In this document: positions 1-8,117 of the stretch, in pieces | Layout of the letters: each line of letters opens with the position of its first letter | Numbering within the stretch: position 1 is the stretch's first letter | Origin: Discostella pseudostelligera | Lineage: Eukaryota > Bacillariophyta > Thalassiosirophyceae > Thalassiosirales > Thalassiosiraceae | Direction of reading: 5' to 3' | NCBI GenBank assembly: GCA_036940085.1 | Contig: JALLBK010000807.1 | Span: 1-16,136, forward strand | DNA length: 16,136 nt | The notes under the pieces: generated by a model | Database searches by the model: none | What the model was told of the DNA's origin: nothing | What the model saw: the letters and a program-made list of their open reading frames with translations, nothing else | Position numbers and translations under genes: made by a program

Positions 1-132
1 GCGGGAAGCGCCGCGCGTGATTTAACATCCACGTGGCGTTGTCAAGCCGTGGCGGCCGCCGCCTTGAAACAGGGCTTCCTCTCTAGAGATACGATGGCCA
101 TGCTCATGAGTTCATCTCCGTTTAGTTTATGA
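1..132 (+). CDS. Probable C-terminal end of an unidentified protein, cut by the window edge
   Basis: Frame 1 is open from the first base and ends at TGA 130-132, giving 43 residues. The translation runs from Ala-Gly-Ser-Ala-Ala-Arg to Ser-Pro-Phe-Ser-Leu and contains an Ala-rich helical stretch and a Met-rich segment near the end. The codons are noticeably GC-rich at third positions (GCC, GTG, CTC, ACG), unlike the AT-richer bases that follow the stop. That, and the tail-to-tail position 68 bp from the stop of the neighbouring minus-strand gene, suggest the last exon of a real gene. The fragment is too short to name a family. A chance open frame of this length in GC-rich DNA is also possible. 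Confidence 0.42.
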   Translation, partial: AGSAARDLTSTWRCQAVAAAALKQGFLSRDTMAMLMSSSPFSL

Positions 133-200
133 ATCGATCAGTGTTGCATCCTAATTGAATTTCGTAATTTTGCGCAGCAATGGTGATCGATGATTAAGAG

Positions 201-1352
201 TTAGCACCATTGTCGCCCACTACTATCACTCGTTGCAAATCCTCTGTGATTCTGCCCCGCCTTTTGCATGCCCCCTCTTCCCCTTCCACCATTGCCATCA
301 CCCCCACCATCAACTACTGAATTTCCAATCAATCGACCACGTTGTTTCCCCTTGACAAAATCCATTCTATCCCGGTGAGGTTTACTCGACAAATGTTCCT
401 CCATCTGTATCACACTCGTCAATTGCTTCCTGCACAATTTACAGTATGACTTCTTCTGCTCTTCCTTTACGGCAACTTTATGAAATTCACTCCTACGATG
501 CATGTCAAACTCCGATTGCGATGTGGCTTGATGTTGGCATACACGACAGTAGAAGGGTGGGCGATCAAGTTGGGATGGACGGACATAATTTTGGAGTAAA
601 TCTTGGACGGCGGCTTTGAGTCCTTCACTGACAGTGTGTTCTCCCTGTTCATTATGTGATTGATTGCGCTTTTTACGTTTGGTATTGGTGGGTTCTTCCT
701 GGGGAACAGAAGCAGAATCCACCCCCTTCAAATGTCGTCGCTTACTTTGAGGCAAGGCACTTTGAGGTAATGGCTCAATTCGATCGTTGGCTAGATTGGA
801 TAGACGTATGATCCCATTTGAATGATTGTCATCGATGATATCATGTGATTTACTGCCGTCTGATTCAAGATCACCATCAACCTGGATGTCACTTTCGTCG
901 TCATCATGCAAATCTTCATCGTCGTCAGAATCTTCTTCCGCAAGTTCTTCCTCCAATCTTCGAATCTCGTCATCCAAATCTATCGTATTGGATTCCTCAC
1001 TATTTCCCTCCTCAGTTTTTCCGGCTTGTTGTGTTATTTGTCGTCGCATGCGCTGAGCAATTGGCACAGCACCTTCGTCGACATTGTCGGTACTTCTGCA
1101 GAAATATTCTTTTCCATTCTTTGTGATGGCACCTCGTTTCACCAAGCGTTTCAGTGCGTCTTTGACTTCTCTCTTCGTCCATATTCCATCTGCGTTATTA
1201 TTGTCTGGGACGTGACTGCACGGTGCATTTGAATTTAGATGTTTCTGTATTATTTTGCGATCGGCATGGTGCTCCGGTCGGCGGCGGCTGCGAAGATATG
1301 AGAGGATATCGTCGTCTGGAGGCAACGGCGTTCGTCGATCATTGTCTCCCAT
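201..1352 (-). CDS. U1-type C2H2 zinc-finger protein with acidic middle region and Gly/Arg-rich tail
   Basis: Single exon of 383 codons. I start at the first ATG of the frame (1350-1352), because the upstream extension to 1409 has only a TTG. Residues about 1-90 look like a small winged-helix or helix-turn-helix fold (Ile-Trp-Thr-Lys-Arg-Glu-Val ... Leu-Val-Lys-Arg-Gly-Ala-Ile). A long acidic, Ser/Asp/Glu-rich disordered stretch follows, then a basic Lys-Arg-Lys-Lys-Arg patch that could be a nuclear signal. Near the C-terminus are two C2H2 fingers with widely spaced cysteines and histidines (Tyr-Cys-x2-Cys ... His-x5-His and Tyr-Cys-x2-Cys ... His-x5-His), the spacing typical of U1-like or matrin-type fingers found in RNA-associated and some DNA-binding proteins. 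The tail is Gly/Arg-rich (RGRGG-like), as in RNA-binding proteins. A nuclear nucleic-acid-binding role is inferred; no specific orthologue is recognised. Confidence 0.8.
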   Translation of the reverse strand: MGDNDRRTPLPPDDDILSYLRSRRRPEHHADRKIIQKHLNSNAPCSHVPDNNNADGIWTKREVKDALKRLVKRGAITKNGKEYFCRSTDNVDEGAVPIAQRMRRQITQQAGKTEEGNSEESNTIDLDDEIRRLEEELAEEDSDDDEDLHDDDESDIQVDGDLESDGSKSHDIIDDNHSNGIIRLSNLANDRIEPLPQSALPQSKRRHLKGVDSASVPQEEPTNTKRKKRNQSHNEQGEHTVSEGLKAAVQDLLQNYVRPSQLDRPPFYCRVCQHQATSQSEFDMHRRSEFHKVAVKEEQKKSYCKLCRKQLTSVIQMEEHLSSKPHRDRMDFVKGKQRGRLIGNSVVDGGGDGNGGRGRGGMQKAGQNHRGFATSDSSGRQWC

Positions 1353-1926
1353 CTTCAATTGCAAGTCTATGGGATGGATGATGCAATGTGATGTTCCTCT
1401 GGTAGACAATTACTCCTACCTCGGCAATCTCATTCGAATTCGCTTTGTCAACTTCAAGGGATGGATGGTGTGGAGTATTGAGTACGATATTGATTTTTTG
1501 TGGCGGCGACGGAGACGGTATCGCAACATCATGGTCGTCAAGAAGTAGAGTGTGGCTAAAATGGCGGGGCGAATCCATTCCTCAGAAAGATACTAAAAAA
1601 CTTTTAAAACTAACATTTGAAATTGGAAAGGATACTTATGAGAGATTCGAAATTAAATGTCGAAATTAAAAAGATACTTAACACAACCATTTCCACCACG
1701 TCACTGCCACTGCCCGCCACTCGTCACCATCGCACCCAGCCCGCCCTGCCTCTTCCACACCACTTCCACATCACATGAACATGGTCATGGGCATGGGCAC
1801 TACCGCTGCCATTGCCGCCGCCCCTACAATATCTTCTACTACTGCTAGAGACCCAAACAATCGGGTATCTCTTCGCGGATGCAGGCGTCGGATTGACTGT
1901 GATTTGCCCCAGTTTTTGGATAGAGC
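1353..1926. other. Divergent 5' intergenic region between the zinc-finger and Rieske genes
   Basis: This 574 bp stretch separates two divergent start codons, so it should hold both promoters. It contains an AAAATGGCGGGG element at 1558-1569 (see the E2F-like sites). It also has an AT-rich patch at about 1585-1685 with a short direct repeat (CGAAATTAAA twice) and three GATACT copies. A Cys/His/Pro-codon-rich patch follows at 1680-1800. A 51-codon ATG frame at 1775-1930 (plus) ends just after the chosen start of the next gene. It could be an upstream ORF or a missed first exon. Nothing else is recognised. Confidence 0.5.
1558..1569 (+). promoter_or_regulatory. GGCGGG-core element (E2F-like or YY1-like)
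   Basis: The sequence AAAATGGCGGGG lies in the divergent promoter of the zinc-finger and plastid Rieske genes. It matches the GGCGGG core of E2F/DP sites but has ATG instead of TTT before it, so it is a weaker match than those upstream of the prenyltransferase and MUS81 genes. A closely similar element, AAAATGGCGGGAAG on the minus strand, sits in the chalcone-isomerase-like promoter. Confidence 0.35.
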
Positions 1927-4900
1927 ATGACGATCCAACTTTTTGCTCTTCTAGTTTTGAGCAGGATCGGCTCTCCCCCCAGCTATTCCTGCCATGCCTT
2001 CTCCAGACACATTTCATTTAGATCAATTTTATCGCCCACTGCAGCAAAATCTACTGTTGAGAGGCCTTCATGTGTCCTATCTGCAGTGGTGGAAGCCATA
2101 GTGGAGGAAGAAGTCTTGAGCATCAGTGATGACGAAAGAGGGGGAGAAGCTGCATCGTCATCACCAATCTCTGCAACGAAGCGTTATGGAATCAATAGTC
2201 GCGGTGCGAAAATGAATGAGGTATGTTCAGTTCATAGCAGGTATATCTTTGATCCATATCGAAAATATCTCATCATCATATCAATCATTTCCCGTTTCAC
2301 AGATTGATTTTACATTGGCGCCGACAGATTTTAGTCTATCTAGATGTTACCAAATTAGCAAATCGAGCAATGGATCCGACAAATCCGCAACGGTATCAGC
2401 TCAACAGACTCTTCAAAGTCTTTCGATGTCACGGGCGCTCAATGCGGCATCCAATCGAGCTTTAAGGCGGATATTGTTATCACGGTCTTGGCCGAGCGCG
2501 GAAGCCTTGAACTTGAGCCTACGCACCGTGTTATCGCAGCAGCAAGAACAACAGAAGGAGGGTACAAATGCCAAGGTTGATATACAACAGCCGCAGGAGG
2601 AGGAAAGTGACAAAATGAAGTGTCCCGTACCAAGGCCCATACTGAATATCCTCATGAAACGTCGTGACGAACCTGAGGAGACGAACAATGAAGCATCCAT
2701 GTCCTCGGAGGAACGTGAGCAAAAATGGATCTCTAATCAAATTGCTGAATTTCGCGAATCGTACAGCGCTCTACCGGGTTACGATCAGGCAGAATCATAC
2801 CTGGAGAGTTTGCTGTGTTTGGCCACGAGCGGTATCGAGAGCGAGCGCGTTGCCGAGGTTATGGAGGGAGGGGTATACAGTGAGCCATACGTGCGATTAT
2901 TATCAGTGGTCCAAAGTGCTGGAGGCGTGCTCGAGCAGGTCGAGGGCACTGAAAGTATTTCCACGGCGGTGTCGACGAGGAGACGGATAGCAAAAAAGTT
3001 AATTGATCAAGATATTTGCCTTTCCATGCTGGACAAAATTGCCTTGGCAAACGAAAAGAAAGGGATTTCCTCACCTAGCACGACGGGCAGTAACGCGGGG
3101 ACGACTCCACCTACACTTTCTTCTGATACCGTGGTTCGGATGGAATTTGATGCTGATGTAAATAACCAATCGATGTCACTTGGAGAGTTTAAGGAGAAGT
3201 ATACATCTCAAAACGAGACTCCGGATGATGCAGGCTCTAAGTCGGAACCACTTGAGGAGCCTAAAGGCGCGTATGAAAAAGGCTGGAAGCGCAGATTGAA
3301 GATATGGCCACGAGGGAGATTTTTTGTCAAGGGAGAAGAAACCTCCAGCTCAATAGAAGCGAGCGACGCCGTTCCTCCAACAACAACAACACCTGAGAGT
3401 AGCGATGACTCCGAAAATCCTATACCTCCGGCCGTCGTAATACAACCTGATGATTTGGGAGGGGTTCTCTTGAGTGCCGAAGAACCCACCATGACTCGGC
3501 AGCTCAATGTGCTTTCTCACATTGTACAACGAACACTCATCTTCGGAGGCGATCAGGAGCTTCTTTTACTGGCAGAAACGTTGGACGCTGACAAACCCGC
3601 CTTTATTGTACGATGGTACAAGAGCAATCCTACCGAAAATCGCGACATGAATATCGAAACTCGACCTGGTGTCCAGTATCTCAATGCACTCATCCAACTC
3701 TTACGCGATTGCTACACCAAAGGTGTTCTGAAAGATGTTACTCCCACCCTCCCACTAACTGCCGGATATCAAAATGCGTATGGTCGATTGACTGCCTCTC
3801 TAATCGAATCTGGCAGCGGATACGTTCGTCCAGCTTCCTCGTCATCATTGTCTATCGTGGCGACTTCGAAGTACACGTCACCGCCCAAGTCAGCACGCGA
3901 GGGGCTCAATCGAATTGCCAAGTGGGAGAGCACCGTCCGCAGTCAGAAAAGTGAAAATCCTTATCCTGATGAGTAAGTGACTATCATTAGTTGTATCGTT
4001 TCCGAATGCACCAAGATCATCATGTTGTTTGTGAAGAAAGAAACTGTTATCCCTGTCTGATAAAAAGACTTGATTGATAATCGCATGCCATGTAACTTTT
4101 CTAAATCGGCGCACTGAAACAACTGCTGTACCTCATGCGCAAGAAGCGGGACCTGTCTTTCTCAATGTGAATTCTAACCGCATGTTCATCCGATTTGTTC
4201 ATCTCGTCAGCCTTGTGGGAACATGGACTGTCTACGATTTAGTTGGGACTAAGAGTATCGGGAGTACAGAAGTGACTTTCAAGCCACAGGGGGAGCTGAG
4301 TGTGAAGCCGCCTATGCAAGTGAGTAGTCGAGATTGCATGTGTGCACCGTTGAATTTGATACGCAACTTCTCACCATTGGGAAACGCTCTGAAACGATGT
4401 AGGGACTGCGATGGAGGCTCGATCCCGGACCAACTCATCTGGATACGTGCACGTTCCAGGTGTTGAGCGACGACGGTGCAATCCTGCAGTATAAGGTTAG
4501 TGCATGCTGGTGCTTCCTGAATCTTCATTTGATTGTCCACCTGATTACCTAATCTCGACAACAAATATTCCCCGCTCAAGGGTTTCGTTGATAGAGGTGC
4601 GAGATTGGAAGCTAGGGTATCCAAACGATCAGTATCATTAAGAGGGGGCATAAGTTTTCTTATGAGGGATGCCGAGGGTATGAACACTGATAATGACTAT
4701 TGGGATGACATGGTACCAATGAACTATCTGAGTGGGACTACGAAGTTCGTCATGAGTCGCAATGTTACCAATGAGATAGATCAATCTTCGACGTTCATTA
4801 CTATGCTTCAAACCTCACTCAGATGTCCTCCGATTGCTGAGGGTGAACGTAAGATCTTAAATGGCCGGAATGGGCCCATCCTTGTGACACGCGTTGCAGG

Positions 4901-5213
4901 TTCTTATTATGCCGTTGATGCTACATGCCCACATCTCAACTTGCCTATGAAGAAAGGCAAGATTGGGGTGGATGAGAGCGGACAACCTACACTCACATGC
5001 AGCTTCCACAATTCGTGTTTTGAATTAAAGACGGGAAAGTGTACTAAATGGGTCACTGGTGCCCTCGGAACACAGAATGAGCTTATATCTGGAATAATGA
5101 GTAGCGTTGGGAGTGAGCAGAAGGACATTGTAGCATACAATGTGTTCGAAGAAGAAGACGGCTCTTTGACTGTTAGATCTGAGGCTCATACTACATCAAA
5201 TGCTGAAAGTTAA
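1927..5213 (+). CDS. Predicted plastid-targeted fusion protein: helical region, lipocalin-like beta segment, Rieske [2Fe-2S] domain
   Basis: Five-exon model: 1927-2220, 2303-3972, 4211-4319, 4403-4495, 4581-5213 (932 aa). All introns are GT-AG and phases agree. An in-frame TAG just upstream fixes the ATG at 1927 unless another exon precedes it. The N-terminus has a hydrophobic run, then Cys-His-Ala-Phe-Ser-Arg, resembling the diatom signal-peptide/transit-peptide junction with Phe at +1, so plastid import is inferred. Residues about 180-640 are largely helical with acidic low-complexity linkers and are not recognised. Residues about 655-760 are beta-rich, beginning Leu-Val-Gly-Thr-Trp, like a lipocalin or fibrillin-type barrel. 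The C-terminal Rieske domain keeps both ligand pairs: Cys838-Pro-His840 and Cys862-Ser-Phe-His865. It probably binds a [2Fe-2S] cluster; the redox partner is unknown. Alternatively, a first gene ends at TAA 3976 and the Rieske part is a second gene. Confidence 0.7.
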
Positions 5214-5436
5214 ACAACATTGAATGCAATATTTTCCCAACATTTGGTGTTGTTTTGTTTTGATTTTTGCAGATGAAATGTGCTTGCACTTGGCATAGAA
5301 TCTCGAGCAACACCAACCTGGGTCGGAAGCATGTTCATGTTCACAGGGCGCAGCCGAACCTCAGTATTCTATTCATTTGATGTCCTCGATCATACCCCTA
5401 ATACCATCACGTGGTATTCAGTCCAACGTGTATCAG

Positions 5437-6165
5437 TCATCCCAACGAAGCAAAACCTTTCTCAAACCCCTCCTTTGCCTGCGGTGACACAGGTTTGTCA
5501 CCAAGATACACCTGAAAGACCGCTGGACACAACCCCCTCATGACGATTCTGTCCACATGTTTCCCCTCCGCTAATGTCACCTTTAACTTTTCGCCCTTGC
5601 ATGTAATGAACATATCGGCCCCCTTCTCTAACACCCCCCCTACCTTACCAACAATACCTAAAATGAAGGATGAAAATGCATCGGATTTGGTCTTCCCAAG
5701 CTTCTCTACAAGAGCCTCACCTAAGGCATCTGCCATGTCAGAAGCGGTAACTTGTCGATGAAATCGTAGCAGCAAAGTCCGAGCCAGATGACTCTCTGAG
5801 AAATCACGTGATAGTTTCGACGAGGTATTCGCATCCATGCTGTTTTTGCTGCCACCACCACCACCAAGATACACATTCTTCAGATGGTTGGTGAGCTTGG
5901 GATTACTATATATCCCAACAGCGTAGACGCGAAACCCCCACTTTGAGCGCGACCCACCCCCAATCAACGATTGCATTGATCCAAGAATTTTAATGTCAGT
6001 GGGAAAGTTCAAGCCGTCAATGTTCATGGATCGCTTGCTAGTAAGAATAATACTGCTTCCACCGGAGGATGGCGGGCTGACGTCGAAGAAGACGGCAAAG
6101 TACTTTGCCACAAGACAGGCAAAAATTGCTGCCAGTAGAGGAATGATGAATTTCGATGCTCCCAT
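5437..6165 (-). CDS. Chalcone isomerase-like (CHI-like) protein with N-terminal membrane anchor
   Basis: Intronless frame of 242 codons from the preferred ATG at 6163-6165. Residues about 3-26 form one hydrophobic segment, a signal anchor or cleavable signal. After a Ser/Gly linker comes a chalcone-isomerase-fold domain: Trp-Gly-Phe-Arg-Val-Tyr-Ala-Val-Gly-Ile-Tyr, then Leu-Leu-Leu-Arg-Phe-His-Arg, then a C-terminal Val-Tyr-Leu-Gly-Asp-Lys-Pro-Val-Ser. Members of this fold include true flavonoid isomerases, plastid fatty-acid-binding proteins and non-catalytic CHI-like proteins of algae and fungi. A lipid- or fatty-acid-binding role fits an organism without plant flavonoid genes nearby, but is inferred. 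The same frame runs upstream to ATGs at 6486 and 6504. I prefer the inner start because the anchor then lies at the N-terminus and the GGCGGG elements fall in the promoter. The gene is convergent with the Rieske gene across a 223 bp gap with no recognised feature. Confidence 0.8.
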   Translation of the reverse strand: MGASKFIIPLLAAIFACLVAKYFAVFFDVSPPSSGGSSIILTSKRSMNIDGLNFPTDIKILGSMQSLIGGGSRSKWGFRVYAVGIYSNPKLTNHLKNVYLGGGGGSKNSMDANTSSKLSRDFSESHLARTLLLRFHRQVTASDMADALGEALVEKLGKTKSDAFSSFILGIVGKVGGVLEKGADMFITCKGEKLKVTLAEGKHVDRIVMRGLCPAVFQVYLGDKPVSPQAKEGFEKGFASLG

Positions 6166-6377
6166 GCCTGACTCTCTTGTTGGGTTGCCAAACCAAAGAC
6201 CAGATCGAGATGTTACAACCGGATGAGATACCACAAGATATGGTAACCGAGGCGAGGTGGACGGAGGAGGTCCTGTCCGACGGAAAAGGTTACTATCTCT
6301 AGGTAATGCCTGTGGTATCGTAGATAGAAGGTGAATGATGTGAGCATGCGTGGCCGGCATGCAGATGGCAGCAATAA

Positions 6378-6390
6378 TTTCCCGCCAAAT
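6378..6390 (-). promoter_or_regulatory. E2F/DP-type site upstream of the CHI-like gene
   Basis: Plus strand reads TTTCCCGCCAAAT, which on the minus strand is ATTTGGCGGGAAA. This is an essentially perfect E2F/DP consensus (TTTSSCGC-type, with the TTTGGCGGGAA form seen elsewhere in this window). It lies about 210 bp upstream of the preferred CHI-like start. Confidence 0.6.
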
Positions 6391-6475
6391 TTTGTGCGTT
6401 GAGCATCTTCTGTAGTAGGACTTAGAAGCAAGTCCACATACATAATATACCATCATTGGAATCAGTATGTCACAG

Positions 6476-6549
6476 CTTCCCGCCATTTTGTGAATAGATT
6501 TCATTGTAGGAACTCAGTACGAAATTCCTTCCCATTTTGGCGCGCCCAT
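6476..6549. promoter_or_regulatory. Two further GGCGGG/GGCGCG-core elements between the CHI-like and transporter genes
   Basis: CTTCCCGCCATTTT at 6476-6489 (minus-strand AAAATGGCGGGAAG) overlaps the ATG of the longest but one CHI-like start. TTTTGGCGCGCCCA at about 6535-6548 matches the TTTSGCGC form of the E2F consensus. Both lie about 200-270 bp before the transporter start and could serve either gene. Confidence 0.5.
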
Positions 6550-6743
6550 ATCATTCCACTCCACGTGTTTTGACGGAGTGGCCATCGTCGGAACTCAAAA
6601 ACAAAGACAAAGATCACCATAACCATCTCCGATCCCGCTCCAATCAGCCCTTATCTCAACCCAACCTGCCCGGATAAGCTCAAAAGACCAATGTGCTGAA
6701 TTCAAAGCCGACGGTCTTTACGCGCTTTATTCGCTTCGAATAC

Positions 6744-8117
6744 ATGGCAGCATTCGCGTCGCTACCGTCGTCCATCTTGTCAAAGTCTGCCAGCCAGAGC
6801 AGCGTAGTATCCCAAATCATGTCCTTGGCATCACCGACCTCTTTCACTTCGTCCATGGCTTCCAACATGGCCACCGTTGCGACAGCCGCGTCAACATCGC
6901 CACCATCTTCTTCAGTGGTGGATTCATTAGCGTCGGCGATGACACCACTCTCATCATGGGCATCATCAGTCGCTAATAATAGACTTTGGGTCGGCACCGC
7001 GTGGATGATCTCGTCAGCAATCTTGACCACCTATTCAACAACAAAATTCTTGAAGTATATTGGAAAAGAGGATGTAGGGCAGGGTAATGGGACAGCGTCT
7101 CGTCAATTTCGTTCCATTCTTAATTCTACGCAAAACACTCAACATCTGCAACAACATGCACATGCTCAAACATCACGTAAATCAATACGACAAGTGACTA
7201 CGAAACTATCACGTGCATCCCTCCTCACTCTCTACAGATTCTCTGGCTCACTCCTCCTAGGCCTACTGATACATTCCCACTTCTATCAGCTATCCAAATT
7301 GATCCCACGCTTCATTGATACGGTCCATGTGGCCAAAAAGTTTTTACTACCATCGTTGTTTCTATTTATTGCTAACTATAGCAATTCCATTGCGTTGGAT
7401 AGGATCGGTATTTCATTGACATACACTTCCAAATGTGGTATACCATTGATTACTGTACTATTCACACTATTACTCGATGGAATATCATCCTTGCCATCGA
7501 TGGCGACACTGCTTTCCCTAGTTCCCATTGCATTAGGAATCGGTGCATCGAGTTGGAATAGTCCTACATTTGAATTGTTTGGTTTCCTCGCGGCAATGGT
7601 ATCAACGACGAGTCAGGCGGCATTAAATGTCGTGAGCAAACGTGTCATGAGAAAGACGGGGGTGGTGGGAGTGGAGGCACAACGGGCTATGGTATTTGTG
7701 GCACTGGGGATTGGATTGTTGATGACGGCGGTGAATGGGATTGGAGAGACTATTCGAGAGGTGCGACAGTATGCTGGTGCTGGAACAAGCGTACAAAAAG
7801 ATGGCGACGAAGATGAGTACGAGGAGCAGGTGCCACAGTCTGTTGGAGCATTGGTTGCGCCCTCCCATCCGCCGTTCTGGCTTACATTCCTTGCAGTATT
7901 GGCGTATCACATGGAGTATGTACTGTCTTTTTCGTTTGTTGGGATGGTTGAACCGATCACTTATGGTACATGCGATGCCTTGAGACGATTGTTAATCATT
8001 GTTACGGGAAGGAGACTGTTTGGTGGGGATAAATTCTCTGCACTGAATTTGGGTGGAATATTAATGGCATTGACGGGGGCATTAATGTTTTCCGTAACGA
8101 GTGCAAGGGGTCGGTAG
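6744..8117 (+). CDS. TPT/nucleotide-sugar-transporter-type membrane protein (drug/metabolite transporter superfamily)
   Basis: Intronless, 457 aa from the first in-frame ATG (6744); the frame extends upstream only through a GTG at 6693. Residues about 1-75 are Ser/Ala/Thr-rich with few charges, possibly a targeting sequence. About nine to ten hydrophobic segments follow, from about residue 80 to the end. Family-like signatures are Tyr-Thr-Ser-Lys-Cys-Gly-Ile-Pro-Leu-Ile-Thr-Val-Leu (the conserved Lys segment), Gln-Ala-Ala-Leu-Asn-Val-Val-Ser-Lys-Arg-Val-Met (like the Arg-Asn-Val-Leu-Ser-Lys-Lys segment of plastid phosphate translocators), and a C-terminal Asp-Ala-Leu-Arg-Arg-Leu-Leu-Ile-Ile-Val-Thr-Gly-Arg-Arg. 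An acidic loop interrupts the later half (Asp-Glu-Asp-Glu-Tyr-Glu-Glu). The substrate (phosphorylated sugar, nucleotide sugar or other) and the membrane cannot be told from sequence. The stop lies inside the end of the convergent prenyltransferase gene. Confidence 0.8.
   Translation: MAAFASLPSSILSKSASQSSVVSQIMSLASPTSFTSSMASNMATVATAASTSPPSSSVVDSLASAMTPLSSWASSVANNRLWVGTAWMISSAILTTYSTTKFLKYIGKEDVGQGNGTASRQFRSILNSTQNTQHLQQHAHAQTSRKSIRQVTTKLSRASLLTLYRFSGSLLLGLLIHSHFYQLSKLIPRFIDTVHVAKKFLLPSLFLFIANYSNSIALDRIGISLTYTSKCGIPLITVLFTLLLDGISSLPSMATLLSLVPIALGIGASSWNSPTFELFGFLAAMVSTTSQAALNVVSKRVMRKTGVVGVEAQRAMVFVALGIGLLMTAVNGIGETIREVRQYAGAGTSVQKDGDEDEYEEQVPQSVGALVAPSHPPFWLTFLAVLAYHMEYVLSFSFVGMVEPITYGTCDALRRLLIIVTGRRLFGGDKFSALNLGGILMALTGALMFSVTSARGR

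Larger units (their letters stand above)
6166..6743. other. Divergent promoter region, or 5' coding extension of the CHI-like gene
   Basis: This 578 bp stretch lies between the preferred starts of the CHI-like gene (minus) and the transporter gene (plus). On the minus strand it stays open for 113 codons up to 6504 in the CHI-like frame. The translation is compositionally ordinary, with many His/Cys/Arg, and has no recognisable domain. It contains three GGCGGG/GGCGCG-core elements. The rest shows no repeat, RNA gene or other frame I would support. Confidence 0.5.

Noticed and set aside
826..1232. Several plus-strand frames opposite the zinc-finger gene
   Set aside because: They are antisense to its acidic Asp/Glu/Ser codon runs and yield Ser/Phe/His-rich translations with no domain.
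1724..2017. Minus-strand frame of 97 codons in the 5' region of the Rieske gene
   Set aside because: Composition (Trp, Gly, Ser, Arg runs) mirrors the plus-strand His/Pro/Ala codons; no start context or domain supports it.
4232..4687. Minus-strand open frame of 151 codons opposite the Rieske gene
   Set aside because: It crosses two introns and three exons of the plus-strand gene, whose joined exons give a coherent protein with a Rieske domain; the minus frame shows no domain.
4605..5213. Independent small Rieske gene starting at 4605
   Set aside because: The frame continues upstream to an acceptor at 4580 and joins two short exons in phase, so 4605 is internal.
5540..6226. Plus-strand frames opposite the CHI-like gene
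   Set aside because: They are shadows of the conserved chalcone-isomerase-fold coding sequence.
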